From the NCBI RefSeq assembly GCF_000235445.1, contig NZ_JH378839.1, forward strand, positions 15,572 to 63,447: DNA of 47,876 bases. The letters are read 5' to 3'. Shown piece by piece: positions 25,601-34,608 of the stretch. Made by a program: the position numbers and the translations under genes. A model generated the notes under the pieces. That model saw only the letters and a program-made list of their open reading frames with translations. It was not told the DNA's origin and searched no databases. How positions within the stretch are numbered: the stretch's first letter is position 1; each line of letters opens with the position of its first letter. This DNA is from Johnsonella ignava ATCC 51276 (GTDB lineage Bacteria; Bacillota; Clostridia; Lachnospirales; Lachnospiraceae).

Positions 25601-28600
25601 AACTGTTCTACAATATGATTTGGAACAACAAACATGGCTTTGTTGCTCATTCCAAGTCGTTTACTTTCCATAGCAATCCCTATCATTTCAAAGGTCTTGC
25701 CGGCTCCTACTTCATGGGCAAGCAAGGTGTTCCCTCCGAAAAGTCCTCTTGCAATCGCATCTCTTTGATGAGGTCTAAGTTCTATTTCAGGATTCATTCC
25801 ATCAAATGTAAGGTTACTTCCATCATATTCTCTAAGCCTTATTGAATTAAACCTCTCGTTGTATTCTTTGACAAGCCTTGTTCTTCTGTCTATATCATCG
25901 AAAATCCAGTTTTTAAACTCTTCTTTGATGATTTCCTGCTTACTCCTTGCAAGCATTGTTTCTTCTTTGTTTAAGACAGAACTTTTCTTTCCGTTTTCAT
26001 CTACAATTTGATCATATACATTGGTATCTCTAAGGTTCAATGTATCTTCAATCAGTTTATATGCACTTACCCTGCTTGTTCCGTATGTGAAATTAGCAAG
26101 GTCATTTCCTTTATCTATACTTTTACCTTCTACTCTATATTCCCCTGTAAAGTTGGTATATTTGATATCAATATTCCATCTGTTTGAAGCAGATGTCTTT
26201 AACAGATGAAACATAAAGCTCTTATAATCTTTCTCAGGTATCCAAGTTGCTCCCATTCTAACGGTTATTTCACTTGCCTCGAGTTCTTTTGGCATTACTT
26301 CCAATAGTTTTTGTTTTTGATAATTAAGACTGAATAGTTCTTTTTTTAGAGTAATATTATCCTGTTTCAATAGTTCTGTATCAGTATTTTGAGCTTGTTC
26401 ATTTTGCTCAAGTTCATGTTCTACATTCTTGATATACGAATCTATTACTTCTATCTTTTCTCTAATATTCCCGGATAAATATTCATCAGCAGTTACATAA
26501 GATCTTGAAAAATCTCCCAAATCTACAGCTGAAGAAAAAGGAGTCGTATCACTTGGATCAAATCCATCTAAATTTAAAAATATTTCTCCCTTTAATCCTT
26601 CAATAATTTCTCCTCTTGTTTTTTCAGTGAGTTTTTCTATATAGTCAAAATTGACTTTCCCTTTTTGAGAAATAGATAGAATAAGTGCTTCTGTCAGATT
26701 ATCTGTATGAGTGATCGCAACGGCTTTCTTAATCGTTCTTTTTGTAAATATATCGGATTTCCCGATGAAGTTGCCTTCCTTATCCAGCTTTTCCAAAGTG
26801 GAAAGTAGAGAATAGTTCGCATCTTCACGAAACAACTTTTTATTTGCCTTACTATTTAAAATTCCGTATTTTTTGGAAAACTCATCATAAAGGCGATTTA
26901 GATCCTCTTGTTTTTCTTTAATTTCTGTATCGGAGTAATCTTCTTTTTGATAGGAAATTACCTGTCTTAATATTTTTTCGATCTCAAGATATGACTTTAC
27001 TTTCTCCTCATCAACTTTATTTAAATTCAATTTTTGCATTACGGAATTTTCTCTAAAATATACCTTGTCATCAATTACTGCATAAGAATAGTTTTTCACA
27101 CTGTCATCAGCAGGAATTGTTTCTGTTTCAAGTTCTTCACCTAATTGTGCTTTTTCATATATGCCGCTTATATTTTTTATAGCTATATTTAATTTTTCTT
27201 CTAAAGAAATTCCTCCATCATCCACACAGGCTAAGGCTGTTCCAAATTTGCTTGATACTTCTTCCATATTTCCAAGCACCATATCGGGATTATCTATAAA
27301 GTATTTATTATATGTTAATCCCTTTTCATCGGTATCAAGTTTTACCCAATCCTCATCTAATTTTAGTAATCTGTCTCTTTTTTTAAGGAAGATTATATCA
27401 CTTGTTACCTCTGTTCCAGCTTCGCCTTTAAACGTGTTATTCGGTAACCTGATGGCTCCTAAAAACTCTGCTCGTTCACTAATATATCTTCTGATATCTT
27501 CACTTTTTTTATCCAATGTTCCGTTTGAGGTTATAAAGGCTATTATTCCGCCGGAACGTACTTTATCTAAGGTTTTGGCAAAGAAATAATCGTGGATAAG
27601 AAAGTTGTTTCTTTCATACTCACGATCCGATATTTTATATTCTCCAAAAGGTACATTTCCTATTGCTATATCGAATAAATTGTTTGAAAAAGTTGTTTCT
27701 TCAAAGCCTTTTATCTGTATGTTAGCGTTAGGATACAATTTACTTGCTATCCTACCACTAATACTGTCAAGTTCCACTCCATAAAATTTGCTACTTTGCA
27801 TACTCTCCGGAAGATTTCCGAGAAATCTCCCGGTTCCCATACTTGGCTCTAAAATGTTTCCGCTTTCAAATCCCATATTGGATAGAGCCTTATAGATACT
27901 ATCTATTACAACCTTTGGTGTATAAAAAGCGGTAAGAGTGCTTTCTCTTGCTGCATCATATTCAGATTGTGATAAGTTTTCTTTTAGAAAATCTCTTGCC
28001 TTACTCCATTGTCCCTGTTTTTCTTCATCAAACACATCAGAAAGTCCACCCCATCCGACATACTTGCTTAATATGTCCTGTTCTTCCTTTGTTGCATGAC
28101 TATGTCGTTCTTCGATTTCTTTTAAAACTTTGATGGCTTCTATGTTATTTTTTAGTCTTTCTGAAGGTGGCAAGATCTCATCTTCTCCTGTTATTTTGTA
28201 ATTGATTGGAGGAATACTTCCTGTATCATTTATTACATCTAAATTATGGTGTAAAAGTTCCGACTTATCTTCTCCTAAGTTAAGACTTGGCTTAAACTGA
28301 TCAAGAGATTCTCTTTTTGCATATAGATTTGCTACTGGTCTCTCCTGAGTATATATCACTTCCGTCATCAGTTTTTCTGTATTTGAGACAAGTTGTAGCC
28401 TGCTCATTCCAACGGGATTAAAATTATTTCTGGTAATTTCATATTCTTTATTTTGAAAGAGAACGGAAAGTCCTTGTTTGTTATAATCTTCAATATCTAA
28501 CAAAATTAGATCTTCATCATTGATACTTTGTTCTTGTAGCTTCTCTGTTGTAGATACGATCTCCAAATCAAGTTCACTTTCATTTCTGAAAGGAATAATC

Positions 28601-31600
28601 TCACTGCTCGTTATAAAGCCGTTTAGATAGCCTTCATTATCATCTAATTTTATCGTTTTATATGTTTTATAATCCTGAATTTCTGAAATTACATATTCTT
28701 TACCCTGATATTTTACCTGCATACCTTCCTGATAGATTGGCACCTTTATCTGCTCTTTCTTTTCCTCATTTGCTTTATCAATTTGCTGATTGATATAACC
28801 GGTAAGCATTACATTTCTATGATTATCATCAAGCAGATAAGGAAGATTTTGAAGCATTTCATGATAGCTGTCGTATTGAATTGCGAGATTGGAACTTAAC
28901 ATATATCCGTTATATCTTAAATTTTGTTTTAACTGCTTATTTTTCATATCCAAAACAAGCTCTGCCTCATAACCTTCTTTTTCATCAATGTTATCTGTTA
29001 TATGCTCCGGTGCTTTTAAAAGATCTTCCAATATATTTTTTTCATCCAAAATAAATTCTTCGCTTTGAGGATGAAATTGATATTCTCCTACATCTTTTAC
29101 CTCTTTAAAAATCAGAGCAGATAAAATTTCTTTCTTATCTCTTAACTCCAATACCTTTGCTTTTTCTTCTTCTGGTAAATTAATATTAAAATGTATTTCA
29201 TTTTCTCGGTTGATATAGGCAATATTTTGATAGGCATCATCTATTTTTAAGTTTCTGTTATACACATAAATATCATTATAATAATCAGGAAACTGTTCAT
29301 TAAAACTTGCCACCTCAAAATCAAAACCGCCTTTTTCTTCTGTTACCTTATCCGATGAAATTTCATATAGCCCTTGATTCTCAAGATAAAATACATCATT
29401 AAGATCTGTTAGATTCACTTCTTTCATACTTGTAGCAATCTCGTCAAAAAGTGCATCGATCTTGCTGCTTTCCTCAAAGGTTATTCCTTTGTATAGAGGA
29501 TAGACTTTACCTTCAAAATTGTCATTACTTGGATATACCTTAGTTCCTGTTTCATCCAGAGAAATATCTTTTACTTTATCTTGATCCATAACTGCATAGT
29601 AATTACCAACTTTGACTGCAATCTTATCTTCGGCAGCCGTCTTTGCTATGTCATCTTCTATCTCTGTTTCTAAAGCCTTTATTCTTTCTAAGAACCTGTC
29701 AACATTACTGGAATAAATTAAGCTGTCCGTATTGTTGTATGCTACTCTATATTCACCATCATTATTTTTGAAAAAAGTAAAACGGGCTAAATCGGATAAT
29801 TCTTTATCTTCCTCAAAAGGATTATATTCTTCAAACTTTGAACCATCCGTATATGCAAAGTTTTTAAAATACGGGAATAACTTCTTATAATCTTCCTCAT
29901 TTGATACCACAGTCATAGACTCTTTTTCTAAAATATCCTTTAAGGTATTATCTATATCTTCTGCATTGTGTTCTTCGGTTTCTCTGCTTATATTCATCTG
30001 TTCATAAAGATACTGAAAATCTCTTTGGTTTACTTCATTTCCATCTCCAATATCTATTCTGAAGTGTTCTTCCACTTCTCCGTCTACAATATGATCAAAA
30101 TAGAATTTAGAATAACCTACCCACTCGTCAGTCATTTCTCCATATTCGTCTTCACCTACCGTTTTGTTATGAACTCTGATTTTTTCGTCAAGCTCTTTGA
30201 TTTCATCAAGCAATTCTTTAGTAACAAGTTCTCCGGCATAATTTTTTTCTATAAGACCCAAGCCTTCATTAAATTCTACAATCCAATAATCTCTACCATT
30301 CTCTGTTTCAGAAACAGATTCTTCTTTGAAAGGCTCATTTCTATCTGCTATATTTTCTTTTATATCTTCCCTGTTTTCTGTCTGCTCTGTAAGCTCTTCC
30401 TTTTCTATATATCTTCCACTTTCAATAAGAGTTTGTATCCTTTTTGCTGCCTGATTCCAGTTTAGAAAAATATCACCACAATTTTCTTTTTCAAGCTTCA
30501 TTCCTTTGGCATCGTGCCACTCACTACTACCTCTTGCACCGGATAAAGCGTGAGAATGCCCTCCTGTTCCATATTCTTTTTTTAGAAACTCCGCTCGCTC
30601 TTGAAGAGAGTTGTTTTCATTAAAAAAGTTATAAATTCTTTTCTTACCATCAGAAATACCGCTCCCTCTTCTAAGGTTCTCATCCATTTCATCTTCTGTA
30701 ATAAACCCCTTAATCTCTGGAATTTTCATCATATTTGAAATAAAATCTTTTCTTGGTATCTCTAAATCCTGTAATCTTTGTAGAATTTCTTTTGTTTTAT
30801 GATAATGGAATCGTAAAATACTTGGGTTTTTATAATAATCTTGTAAAAAGGTTTCGTATTCTTTTCTTAACATATTTCTAAATTCGAGATTTTTTAAGTT
30901 TTCTGCAAGTTCTTCAGTTTTATCCGGATATCCTTTTTTTTCATCTCCGTTGAGAATTGGCAAGTAGCTATTTCTTACTTCATCTGCAAAATCGCCTTTT
31001 AAAAACCATAACTTTTCTGCAAGTTCTTTTCTCTCAAAGGAAAAAGCTTCTGCCACCTCCACATTTGTGGCATATTCTCCCTTATCAATCAATTCTCCGA
31101 TACGTCTTGCTGCATCTTGCCACTGAAAAATCTGCATAGGATTTTCGCTTGAGGAAACATCATTAGACAAATGTATTCCGTCATTTTCATACCATGCACA
31201 AACATTATTTCCTCTTACTTCATATCCATTTCCGCCTTTAAAAGTAGTTTGAAGAAAATCAGCCAATTCTTCCATACTTTTCCCCTTAGAGTATTCGGCT
31301 AAAACCTTTAAGCGTAAATTGTCCTCATTTCCTCCATGAATCAAAACAGTATCAATTTCTTCTTGCTGCATTGCTAATTCAAATCTTCCCTGAATTCCTA
31401 CGTTTTGAGCAAAAGAAAAAGAAGCCCTATCGACTTCTTTCCCTTTATTTCTTATATGATCTTGTTCTATTTTCTGTATATTCTCTTCATGATACTCATC
31501 TATGCCCAAACGATCTGTTCCATCGCCATTTTTGTAAGTGTCATGTCCAGATTCTTCTTCAGTCCTGCGTACTTCAGAAAGTCCTGATCCTGCATCTTGG

Positions 31601-33795
31601 TTGTCATTTCCCAAGCTTCTTTCATTCTCGGTTCCTCTATATCCAAGAAATTCTCCACCTGTTCCTGAATATCCAACAGATGATTCATTAGGCTTTCTTC
31701 CATCAGCATAATCTGATACTCTTCCCCTCTTTCCTCTTTGAGATATTTCAGTCTCGCTTTGCCAAATTGATTCAGTTTGCTTAAGTTCAATTTCTCCGGC
31801 ATTTTCATATTCGGAATTAACACTTCCGATCCATCTTCCATCTTCTCCAATCTGTAAGTCCCTCCCTGTCTCTCGAATGGACTCTCTTTCACGATTGGCG
31901 TATAAATCTCGCTTTCCAGAATGTATTCCTTTTTCGCCAATACTACCGTTTCTTTCATCTTCTAAGCCTCCTTCTTTTATTTCTTTTTCATTTTCTATAA
32001 TTTCAGTAGTTCTGTTAATTTCATCTGCAACATTATTATAACGCTCCTTATAGTTTTTTGTCTGCTCCCTTTTTTGAATTTCTGAAAATTTTTCTCTTTC
32101 TTCCACTTTTGAAATTTCTCTACCTATATCCATAAGTATTCTTTTCACATTGTTTGAAGTATAGGCAAGTAATCTGTCAATATCTTGCGTACTTGAAACT
32201 CTTGATAGCATTTCTAATTTTTCCCTATCCCCTAAAAAATGCAGTCCCATTCTTTCATATACCGACACCTTTGCGGATTCTTCTAAAAAATGGAGTATAT
32301 CGACCTTACTGTTGTCTTTTAAGGTTTCATCACTTAAAGAATCAAGTGCTTTATTTAATATCTGCCTTGTATATAGCAAAACAAGTGTATTTAACTTATC
32401 TTCTGTAGAAAATATAAGGTTACTGTTTTTTTCTTTAAAGGCATCAATCAGAGTATCTAAGGCAGCTATATGCTTTTCATTATGATACTTCCATAACTTT
32501 ACCTCAGAAATATTATGATTTAAGCTCACTGTTTGACTTACATCAAAAATGTATTTTATCTTTTCTCTTTCAATGTCTAAAACAGGTATTCCTTTTTCTC
32601 CCCTGCTTACATTTCTTCCGATGCTTTTCCAATAGTCATATTCCGCACAGGCGGTTGCTTTTTCATTTACCGCATATATGCTAAGCTGATTAAAATATGG
32701 ATATTTATAGTTATTTCCCATTACTTTTAAATAGGTTTCATACCTGTCTATATTCTCCCTAAATTCTTCTTTTGCAAAATCAAGAATTTGTTTTACTTCA
32801 TCAAATTCATATCTTGGCACTGTATCTCCCTCCTTTTTTCTTTTATTTTCATGTCTTTTTTCTTCTGCTTTATCCTTTAATGGTTTCTCTTTTCCCCAAT
32901 CGTAAAATTGATTGATAGAGCCTATCGCCTTATCTGCAATATAGTGGATATAGTCGGTATTGCCTCGTCTTTTATACCATTTTTCTCTTTTCAGTCCGCT
33001 ATTTTCCATGAAGGATATGGATTGTTCTACATCAGCGGTATAATAAAGCAGTCTTTGAAGCATAAAAAAATCAGCCTCTGACCTACTGTTAAAATAGCTT
33101 TCATAATTCCCATAATATACCCTTCTTAGATCTTCTCCGGTATATGAAAAATATCCTCTGTCAAATAGCTTTTCTAATATGTCCTGCTCCCCTTTGTAAA
33201 AAGTAAGAGTTGGACTTGTTTTATTTTCAGCACTAATTTTATTTATCTTGGGCATATATTTTTCATATAAGGGTTTTAACTCACTGTCAATATTTATTAC
33301 TTTATTCCTGTCTCTGTCTTTTATAACATTACCGGTAACTGTAAAAAATCTATCTTTGTCATAAATTTCAAGATTTTTGTATCTTTTCCTTTCTCCCGGA
33401 ACTTCACCTTTTCCGATAAAATGTAATCCTGTTTTTGATGGAGATATTTCAGCATAGGTGGAAATTTCTCTTAAAAAATCAGCTGTCATAGAATTTGCAT
33501 GATAATCCATACTATATTCCATAATATCATCACTTACCTTATCGATATCTATACCGATATATCCATCTCCAAGCATAAATCCAAGACCATCTCCGATATT
33601 TCGGTTAAGTGCAGCTATACAAGCTTCATATGAAAACCATGTCGTTTTATCATTGGACTTGGCAGGTTTTCCGTTTGGCATCAAGGGTAGTTTTGTATTC
33701 CTCCCGTCTCTTTGAATTATTTTATACAAACACCAGTGTTTCTCTCTTTTTAGTTCATCAGGAATATCTTCATAATTTTTTATGATGCCATTCAT
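22660..33795 (-). CDS. 3711-residue primase-like/ArdC-like/N6-methylase/SNF2-type helicase fusion (LtrC-like)
   Basis: This ICE DNA-processing protein is uninterrupted over 11.1 kb. In order it shows: a primase/polymerase-like N-terminus (about 1-200; GDGYIGIDIDKVSDD near 78-92); an ArdC-type ssDNA-binding motif (about 340-405; YFNQLSIYAV, YDYWKSIGRNVSRGEKGIP); a low-complexity G/R/E/S-rich linker (about 600-800); long uncharacterised repeats; an N6-adenine methylase (motif I ILEPSMGTGRFLG near 1980, motif IV GNVPFGEY near 2045); and an SF2 helicase (Walker A LLAHEVGAGKTFEM near 2697, FVDEVQAFKNL near 2855, DLEQRRGRIVRQGN near 3185). Related ICE proteins are usually shorter. Helicase and methylase together suggest unwinding and anti-restriction of transferred DNA. 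A tnpV-like gene is embedded in the linker in another frame. Confidence 0.88.
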   Translation of the reverse strand: MNGIIKNYEDIPDELKREKHWCLYKIIQRDGRNTKLPLMPNGKPAKSNDKTTWFSYEACIAALNRNIGDGLGFMLGDGYIGIDIDKVSDDIMEYSMDYHANSMTADFLREISTYAEISPSKTGLHFIGKGEVPGERKRYKNLEIYDKDRFFTVTGNVIKDRDRNKVINIDSELKPLYEKYMPKINKISAENKTSPTLTFYKGEQDILEKLFDRGYFSYTGEDLRRVYYGNYESYFNSRSEADFFMLQRLLYYTADVEQSISFMENSGLKREKWYKRRGNTDYIHYIADKAIGSINQFYDWGKEKPLKDKAEEKRHENKRKKEGDTVPRYEFDEVKQILDFAKEEFRENIDRYETYLKVMGNNYKYPYFNQLSIYAVNEKATACAEYDYWKSIGRNVSRGEKGIPVLDIEREKIKYIFDVSQTVSLNHNISEVKLWKYHNEKHIAALDTLIDAFKEKNSNLIFSTEDKLNTLVLLYTRQILNKALDSLSDETLKDNSKVDILHFLEESAKVSVYERMGLHFLGDREKLEMLSRVSSTQDIDRLLAYTSNNVKRILMDIGREISKVEEREKFSEIQKREQTKNYKERYNNVADEINRTTEIIENEKEIKEGGLEDERNGSIGEKGIHSGKRDLYANRERESIRETGRDLQIGEDGRWIGSVNSEYENAGEIELKQTESIWQSETEISQRGKRGRVSDYADGRKPNESSVGYSGTGGEFLGYRGTENERSLGNDNQDAGSGLSEVRRTEEESGHDTYKNGDGTDRLGIDEYHEENIQKIEQDHIRNKGKEVDRASFSFAQNVGIQGRFELAMQQEEIDTVLIHGGNEDNLRLKVLAEYSKGKSMEELADFLQTTFKGGNGYEVRGNNVCAWYENDGIHLSNDVSSSENPMQIFQWQDAARRIGELIDKGEYATNVEVAEAFSFERKELAEKLWFLKGDFADEVRNSYLPILNGDEKKGYPDKTEELAENLKNLEFRNMLRKEYETFLQDYYKNPSILRFHYHKTKEILQRLQDLEIPRKDFISNMMKIPEIKGFITEDEMDENLRRGSGISDGKKRIYNFFNENNSLQERAEFLKKEYGTGGHSHALSGARGSSEWHDAKGMKLEKENCGDIFLNWNQAAKRIQTLIESGRYIEKEELTEQTENREDIKENIADRNEPFKEESVSETENGRDYWIVEFNEGLGLIEKNYAGELVTKELLDEIKELDEKIRVHNKTVGEDEYGEMTDEWVGYSKFYFDHIVDGEVEEHFRIDIGDGNEVNQRDFQYLYEQMNISRETEEHNAEDIDNTLKDILEKESMTVVSNEEDYKKLFPYFKNFAYTDGSKFEEYNPFEEDKELSDLARFTFFKNNDGEYRVAYNNTDSLIYSSNVDRFLERIKALETEIEDDIAKTAAEDKIAVKVGNYYAVMDQDKVKDISLDETGTKVYPSNDNFEGKVYPLYKGITFEESSKIDALFDEIATSMKEVNLTDLNDVFYLENQGLYEISSDKVTEEKGGFDFEVASFNEQFPDYYNDIYVYNRNLKIDDAYQNIAYINRENEIHFNINLPEEEKAKVLELRDKKEILSALIFKEVKDVGEYQFHPQSEEFILDEKNILEDLLKAPEHITDNIDEKEGYEAELVLDMKNKQLKQNLRYNGYMLSSNLAIQYDSYHEMLQNLPYLLDDNHRNVMLTGYINQQIDKANEEKKEQIKVPIYQEGMQVKYQGKEYVISEIQDYKTYKTIKLDDNEGYLNGFITSSEIIPFRNESELDLEIVSTTEKLQEQSINDEDLILLDIEDYNKQGLSVLFQNKEYEITRNNFNPVGMSRLQLVSNTEKLMTEVIYTQERPVANLYAKRESLDQFKPSLNLGEDKSELLHHNLDVINDTGSIPPINYKITGEDEILPPSERLKNNIEAIKVLKEIEERHSHATKEEQDILSKYVGWGGLSDVFDEEKQGQWSKARDFLKENLSQSEYDAARESTLTAFYTPKVVIDSIYKALSNMGFESGNILEPSMGTGRFLGNLPESMQSSKFYGVELDSISGRIASKLYPNANIQIKGFEETTFSNNLFDIAIGNVPFGEYKISDREYERNNFLIHDYFFAKTLDKVRSGGIIAFITSNGTLDKKSEDIRRYISERAEFLGAIRLPNNTFKGEAGTEVTSDIIFLKKRDRLLKLDEDWVKLDTDEKGLTYNKYFIDNPDMVLGNMEEVSSKFGTALACVDDGGISLEEKLNIAIKNISGIYEKAQLGEELETETIPADDSVKNYSYAVIDDKVYFRENSVMQKLNLNKVDEEKVKSYLEIEKILRQVISYQKEDYSDTEIKEKQEDLNRLYDEFSKKYGILNSKANKKLFREDANYSLLSTLEKLDKEGNFIGKSDIFTKRTIKKAVAITHTDNLTEALILSISQKGKVNFDYIEKLTEKTRGEIIEGLKGEIFLNLDGFDPSDTTPFSSAVDLGDFSRSYVTADEYLSGNIREKIEVIDSYIKNVEHELEQNEQAQNTDTELLKQDNITLKKELFSLNYQKQKLLEVMPKELEASEITVRMGATWIPEKDYKSFMFHLLKTSASNRWNIDIKYTNFTGEYRVEGKSIDKGNDLANFTYGTSRVSAYKLIEDTLNLRDTNVYDQIVDENGKKSSVLNKEETMLARSKQEIIKEEFKNWIFDDIDRRTRLVKEYNERFNSIRLREYDGSNLTFDGMNPEIELRPHQRDAIARGLFGGNTLLAHEVGAGKTFEMIGIAMESKRLGMSNKAMFVVPNHIVEQFGREFNELYPAANILCATEKDFTPDKRKRFCSRIATSDYDAVIIGHSQFERIPISKERQEYELQSQIDEIVEFISEYKRERDQKFTVKQLEKTKKGLEAKLKKLNDDYKKDDVVTFEELGIDKLFVDEVQAFKNLYLFTKMRNVAGITTTDSQKSSDMLMKCRYMDEITNNKGIVFATGTPVSNSMAELYTMQRYLQYDELKKMHLQHFDSWASTFGETVTAIELNPEGNGYQSKTRFAKFYNLPELMNIVKQFMDIKTSDVLNLPVPNAHYETIKTKPTGEQKEILKSFSKRADKVREKQVDSSVDNMLLITNDGKKMALDQRLINPLLPDDKNSKVNACVSNVFSIWDKYRDKKSTQLIFCDMSTPSSEFNVYDDIKEKLIKMGIPEDEIEFIHSAKNNKEKDVIFNKVRKGEIRILLGSTQKMGAGTNAQNKLIAIHDLDIPWRPADLEQRRGRIVRQGNENREVHIFRYITENTFDAYLFQTLENKQKYISQIMTSKTPVRVAEDVDEATLNYAEIKALATGNPLIREKMDLDVEVSKLKMLESNFKSNLYKMEDKVVKVYPKEIESLKEKIENLKKDIEKVEPYGDEKAAKIAKTAKTEEYAQTALENIGENNKETEGMADKETSSKFTSLTLSGRKYTDKKQAGEFLINRIKGIKKLDDFRFEEVKIGEYRNFDLFVYYDSFSNQYKFNLKGEESHYGEFGTDEIGNITRMDNVLDRMPERLEQTLGKLKDTENQFETAKLETQKKFPQAELLKEKTLRLAEVNNLLDMGQKEDIKEEKNPLLEEVKEELIHFLNKEYDEAHSIEDFDTMFPDLTDIGLAYTTTPDEKHEIQTSLDLINYKMNTYVDNTLIDSFSYTYNPLDASDTKELIQIKTGIALWDFNELVYVDEEKLKAALGLEIDDDGNFYDPLSKDMDLDGVIDRYDADFRDSNVQNVGDFDKKEKSSVMGRLNGYKEQINQTEKRENKAECFEEVR
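31500..31958 (-). CDS. TnpV-like protein encoded entirely inside the giant helicase gene (+1 frame)
   Basis: This 152-residue ORF is on the same strand as the giant gene but in another frame. AAGGAGG lies 8 nt upstream of its ATG (31958), an ideal start that the giant gene itself does not need. From residue 30 the product matches the TnpV plan: QGGTYRLEKMEDGSEVLIPN, FGKARLKYLKEERGEEYQ, SLMNHLLDIQEQVENFLD, then a helical tail ending LTKMAMEQIVWA. TnpV proteins normally read GGTY...L-P-L, G..R..YLK..R, L...L.EI...A. In the giant frame the same DNA encodes the low-complexity linker, as expected if the linker tolerates the overprinted gene. TnpV function is unknown. Family membership is judged by eye. 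Confidence 0.65.
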   Translation of the reverse strand: MKETVVLAKKEYILESEIYTPIVKESPFERQGGTYRLEKMEDGSEVLIPNMKMPEKLNLSKLNQFGKARLKYLKEERGEEYQIMLMEESLMNHLLDIQEQVENFLDIEEPRMKEAWEMTTKMQDQDFLKYAGLKKNLDMTLTKMAMEQIVWA

Positions 33796-33809
33796 AGCTG
33801 TTACCTCTA

Positions 33810-34595
33810 CTACATTTCCATTCCCTTATCTTTTTTATGTGCTTTTACATCCCTAACTTTTTCTTCTTTCTTGATTTTTTGCTGATTTTCTTTTAATTTT
33901 TTAAGTACAGACGGTTTTTTCTCTGACTTTTCCTCCACATTTTCCTCTTGGTTTTCTTTTTCTTTTGTATTTTGCTCCTTTTTTTCTATCGGGGTTTGCT
34001 CTTTATTTGCACTGTCTTTTTCCAGTTTTTCTTCATCTTTTTGGATTTCCACGGATAGATTATCAAGCTTTTCAAGGCAAGTATCGAGTTTTCTTTGTTG
34101 AGCCTTGATAAAATCCTGCATGGAGTTTACCAATCCTTTTACAATTCCTATTTTCATCTGCATAAATTTTTCCTGTGCTTTCGTAAGGTTATAGGAAAGC
34201 TGATGTTTCATATTGTCATACAAATGTTTGATACTTCCAACGGCTTTTTCCTGTAAATTAATGAGGGTATTGCCTACAGTCTTAATATCTCGCACAATCA
34301 GTGAACTTAACCCTATATTTTCCATTTCATTTAATCGTTTGATCTCGGCTTTTAATCCAGTGATTTCTTCCTTGAGTGCTTTTAACTCTTCAATATTTGC
34401 ATCAAAGTCCTTATTTTTCATCTCATCTTTGAGTTCCTCTGCTATATTAAGCTGTATGCCTGTATGTTCTTCTAAAAAGTCGGCTGTTTTGGTATATTCC
34501 TCTTTAATCTCCTGCATAACATTTTTTGTCTGGTTTCCCTGTGATTGTAATACTTCGTTCTTATCCATACTGTCCTCCTTCGTTTTTTCAATCAT
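33810..34595 (-). CDS. coiled-coil protein of the ICE DNA-processing operon
   Basis: This 261-residue, highly charged protein has coiled coils at about 45-95 (ELKALKEEITGLKAEIKRLN) and 125-195, and a Lys/Glu-rich tail (about 195-261) similar in style to the tails of the SSB-like and giant proteins (SVLKKLKE versus SALGKLKE and SVMGRLNG). That shared tail motif may be a common docking sequence. There are two good starts: ATG 34595 after GGGAGG and ATG 34568 after AAGGAGG. Both have proper spacing, so two forms are possible. It lies between the methyltransferase and the giant gene, 14 bp from each. I do not recognise its function. Confidence 0.65.
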   Translation of the reverse strand: MIEKTKEDSMDKNEVLQSQGNQTKNVMQEIKEEYTKTADFLEEHTGIQLNIAEELKDEMKNKDFDANIEELKALKEEITGLKAEIKRLNEMENIGLSSLIVRDIKTVGNTLINLQEKAVGSIKHLYDNMKHQLSYNLTKAQEKFMQMKIGIVKGLVNSMQDFIKAQQRKLDTCLEKLDNLSVEIQKDEEKLEKDSANKEQTPIEKKEQNTKEKENQEENVEEKSEKKPSVLKKLKENQQKIKKEEKVRDVKAHKKDKGMEM

Positions 34596-34608
34596 TTTAT
34601 TCCTCCCT

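Noticed and set aside
29968..30465. 165-codon plus-strand frame opposite the giant gene
   Set aside because: It is composed of Phe/Ile/Tyr-rich antisense translation of a Lys/Glu-rich coding frame, with no family motifs and no supporting context.
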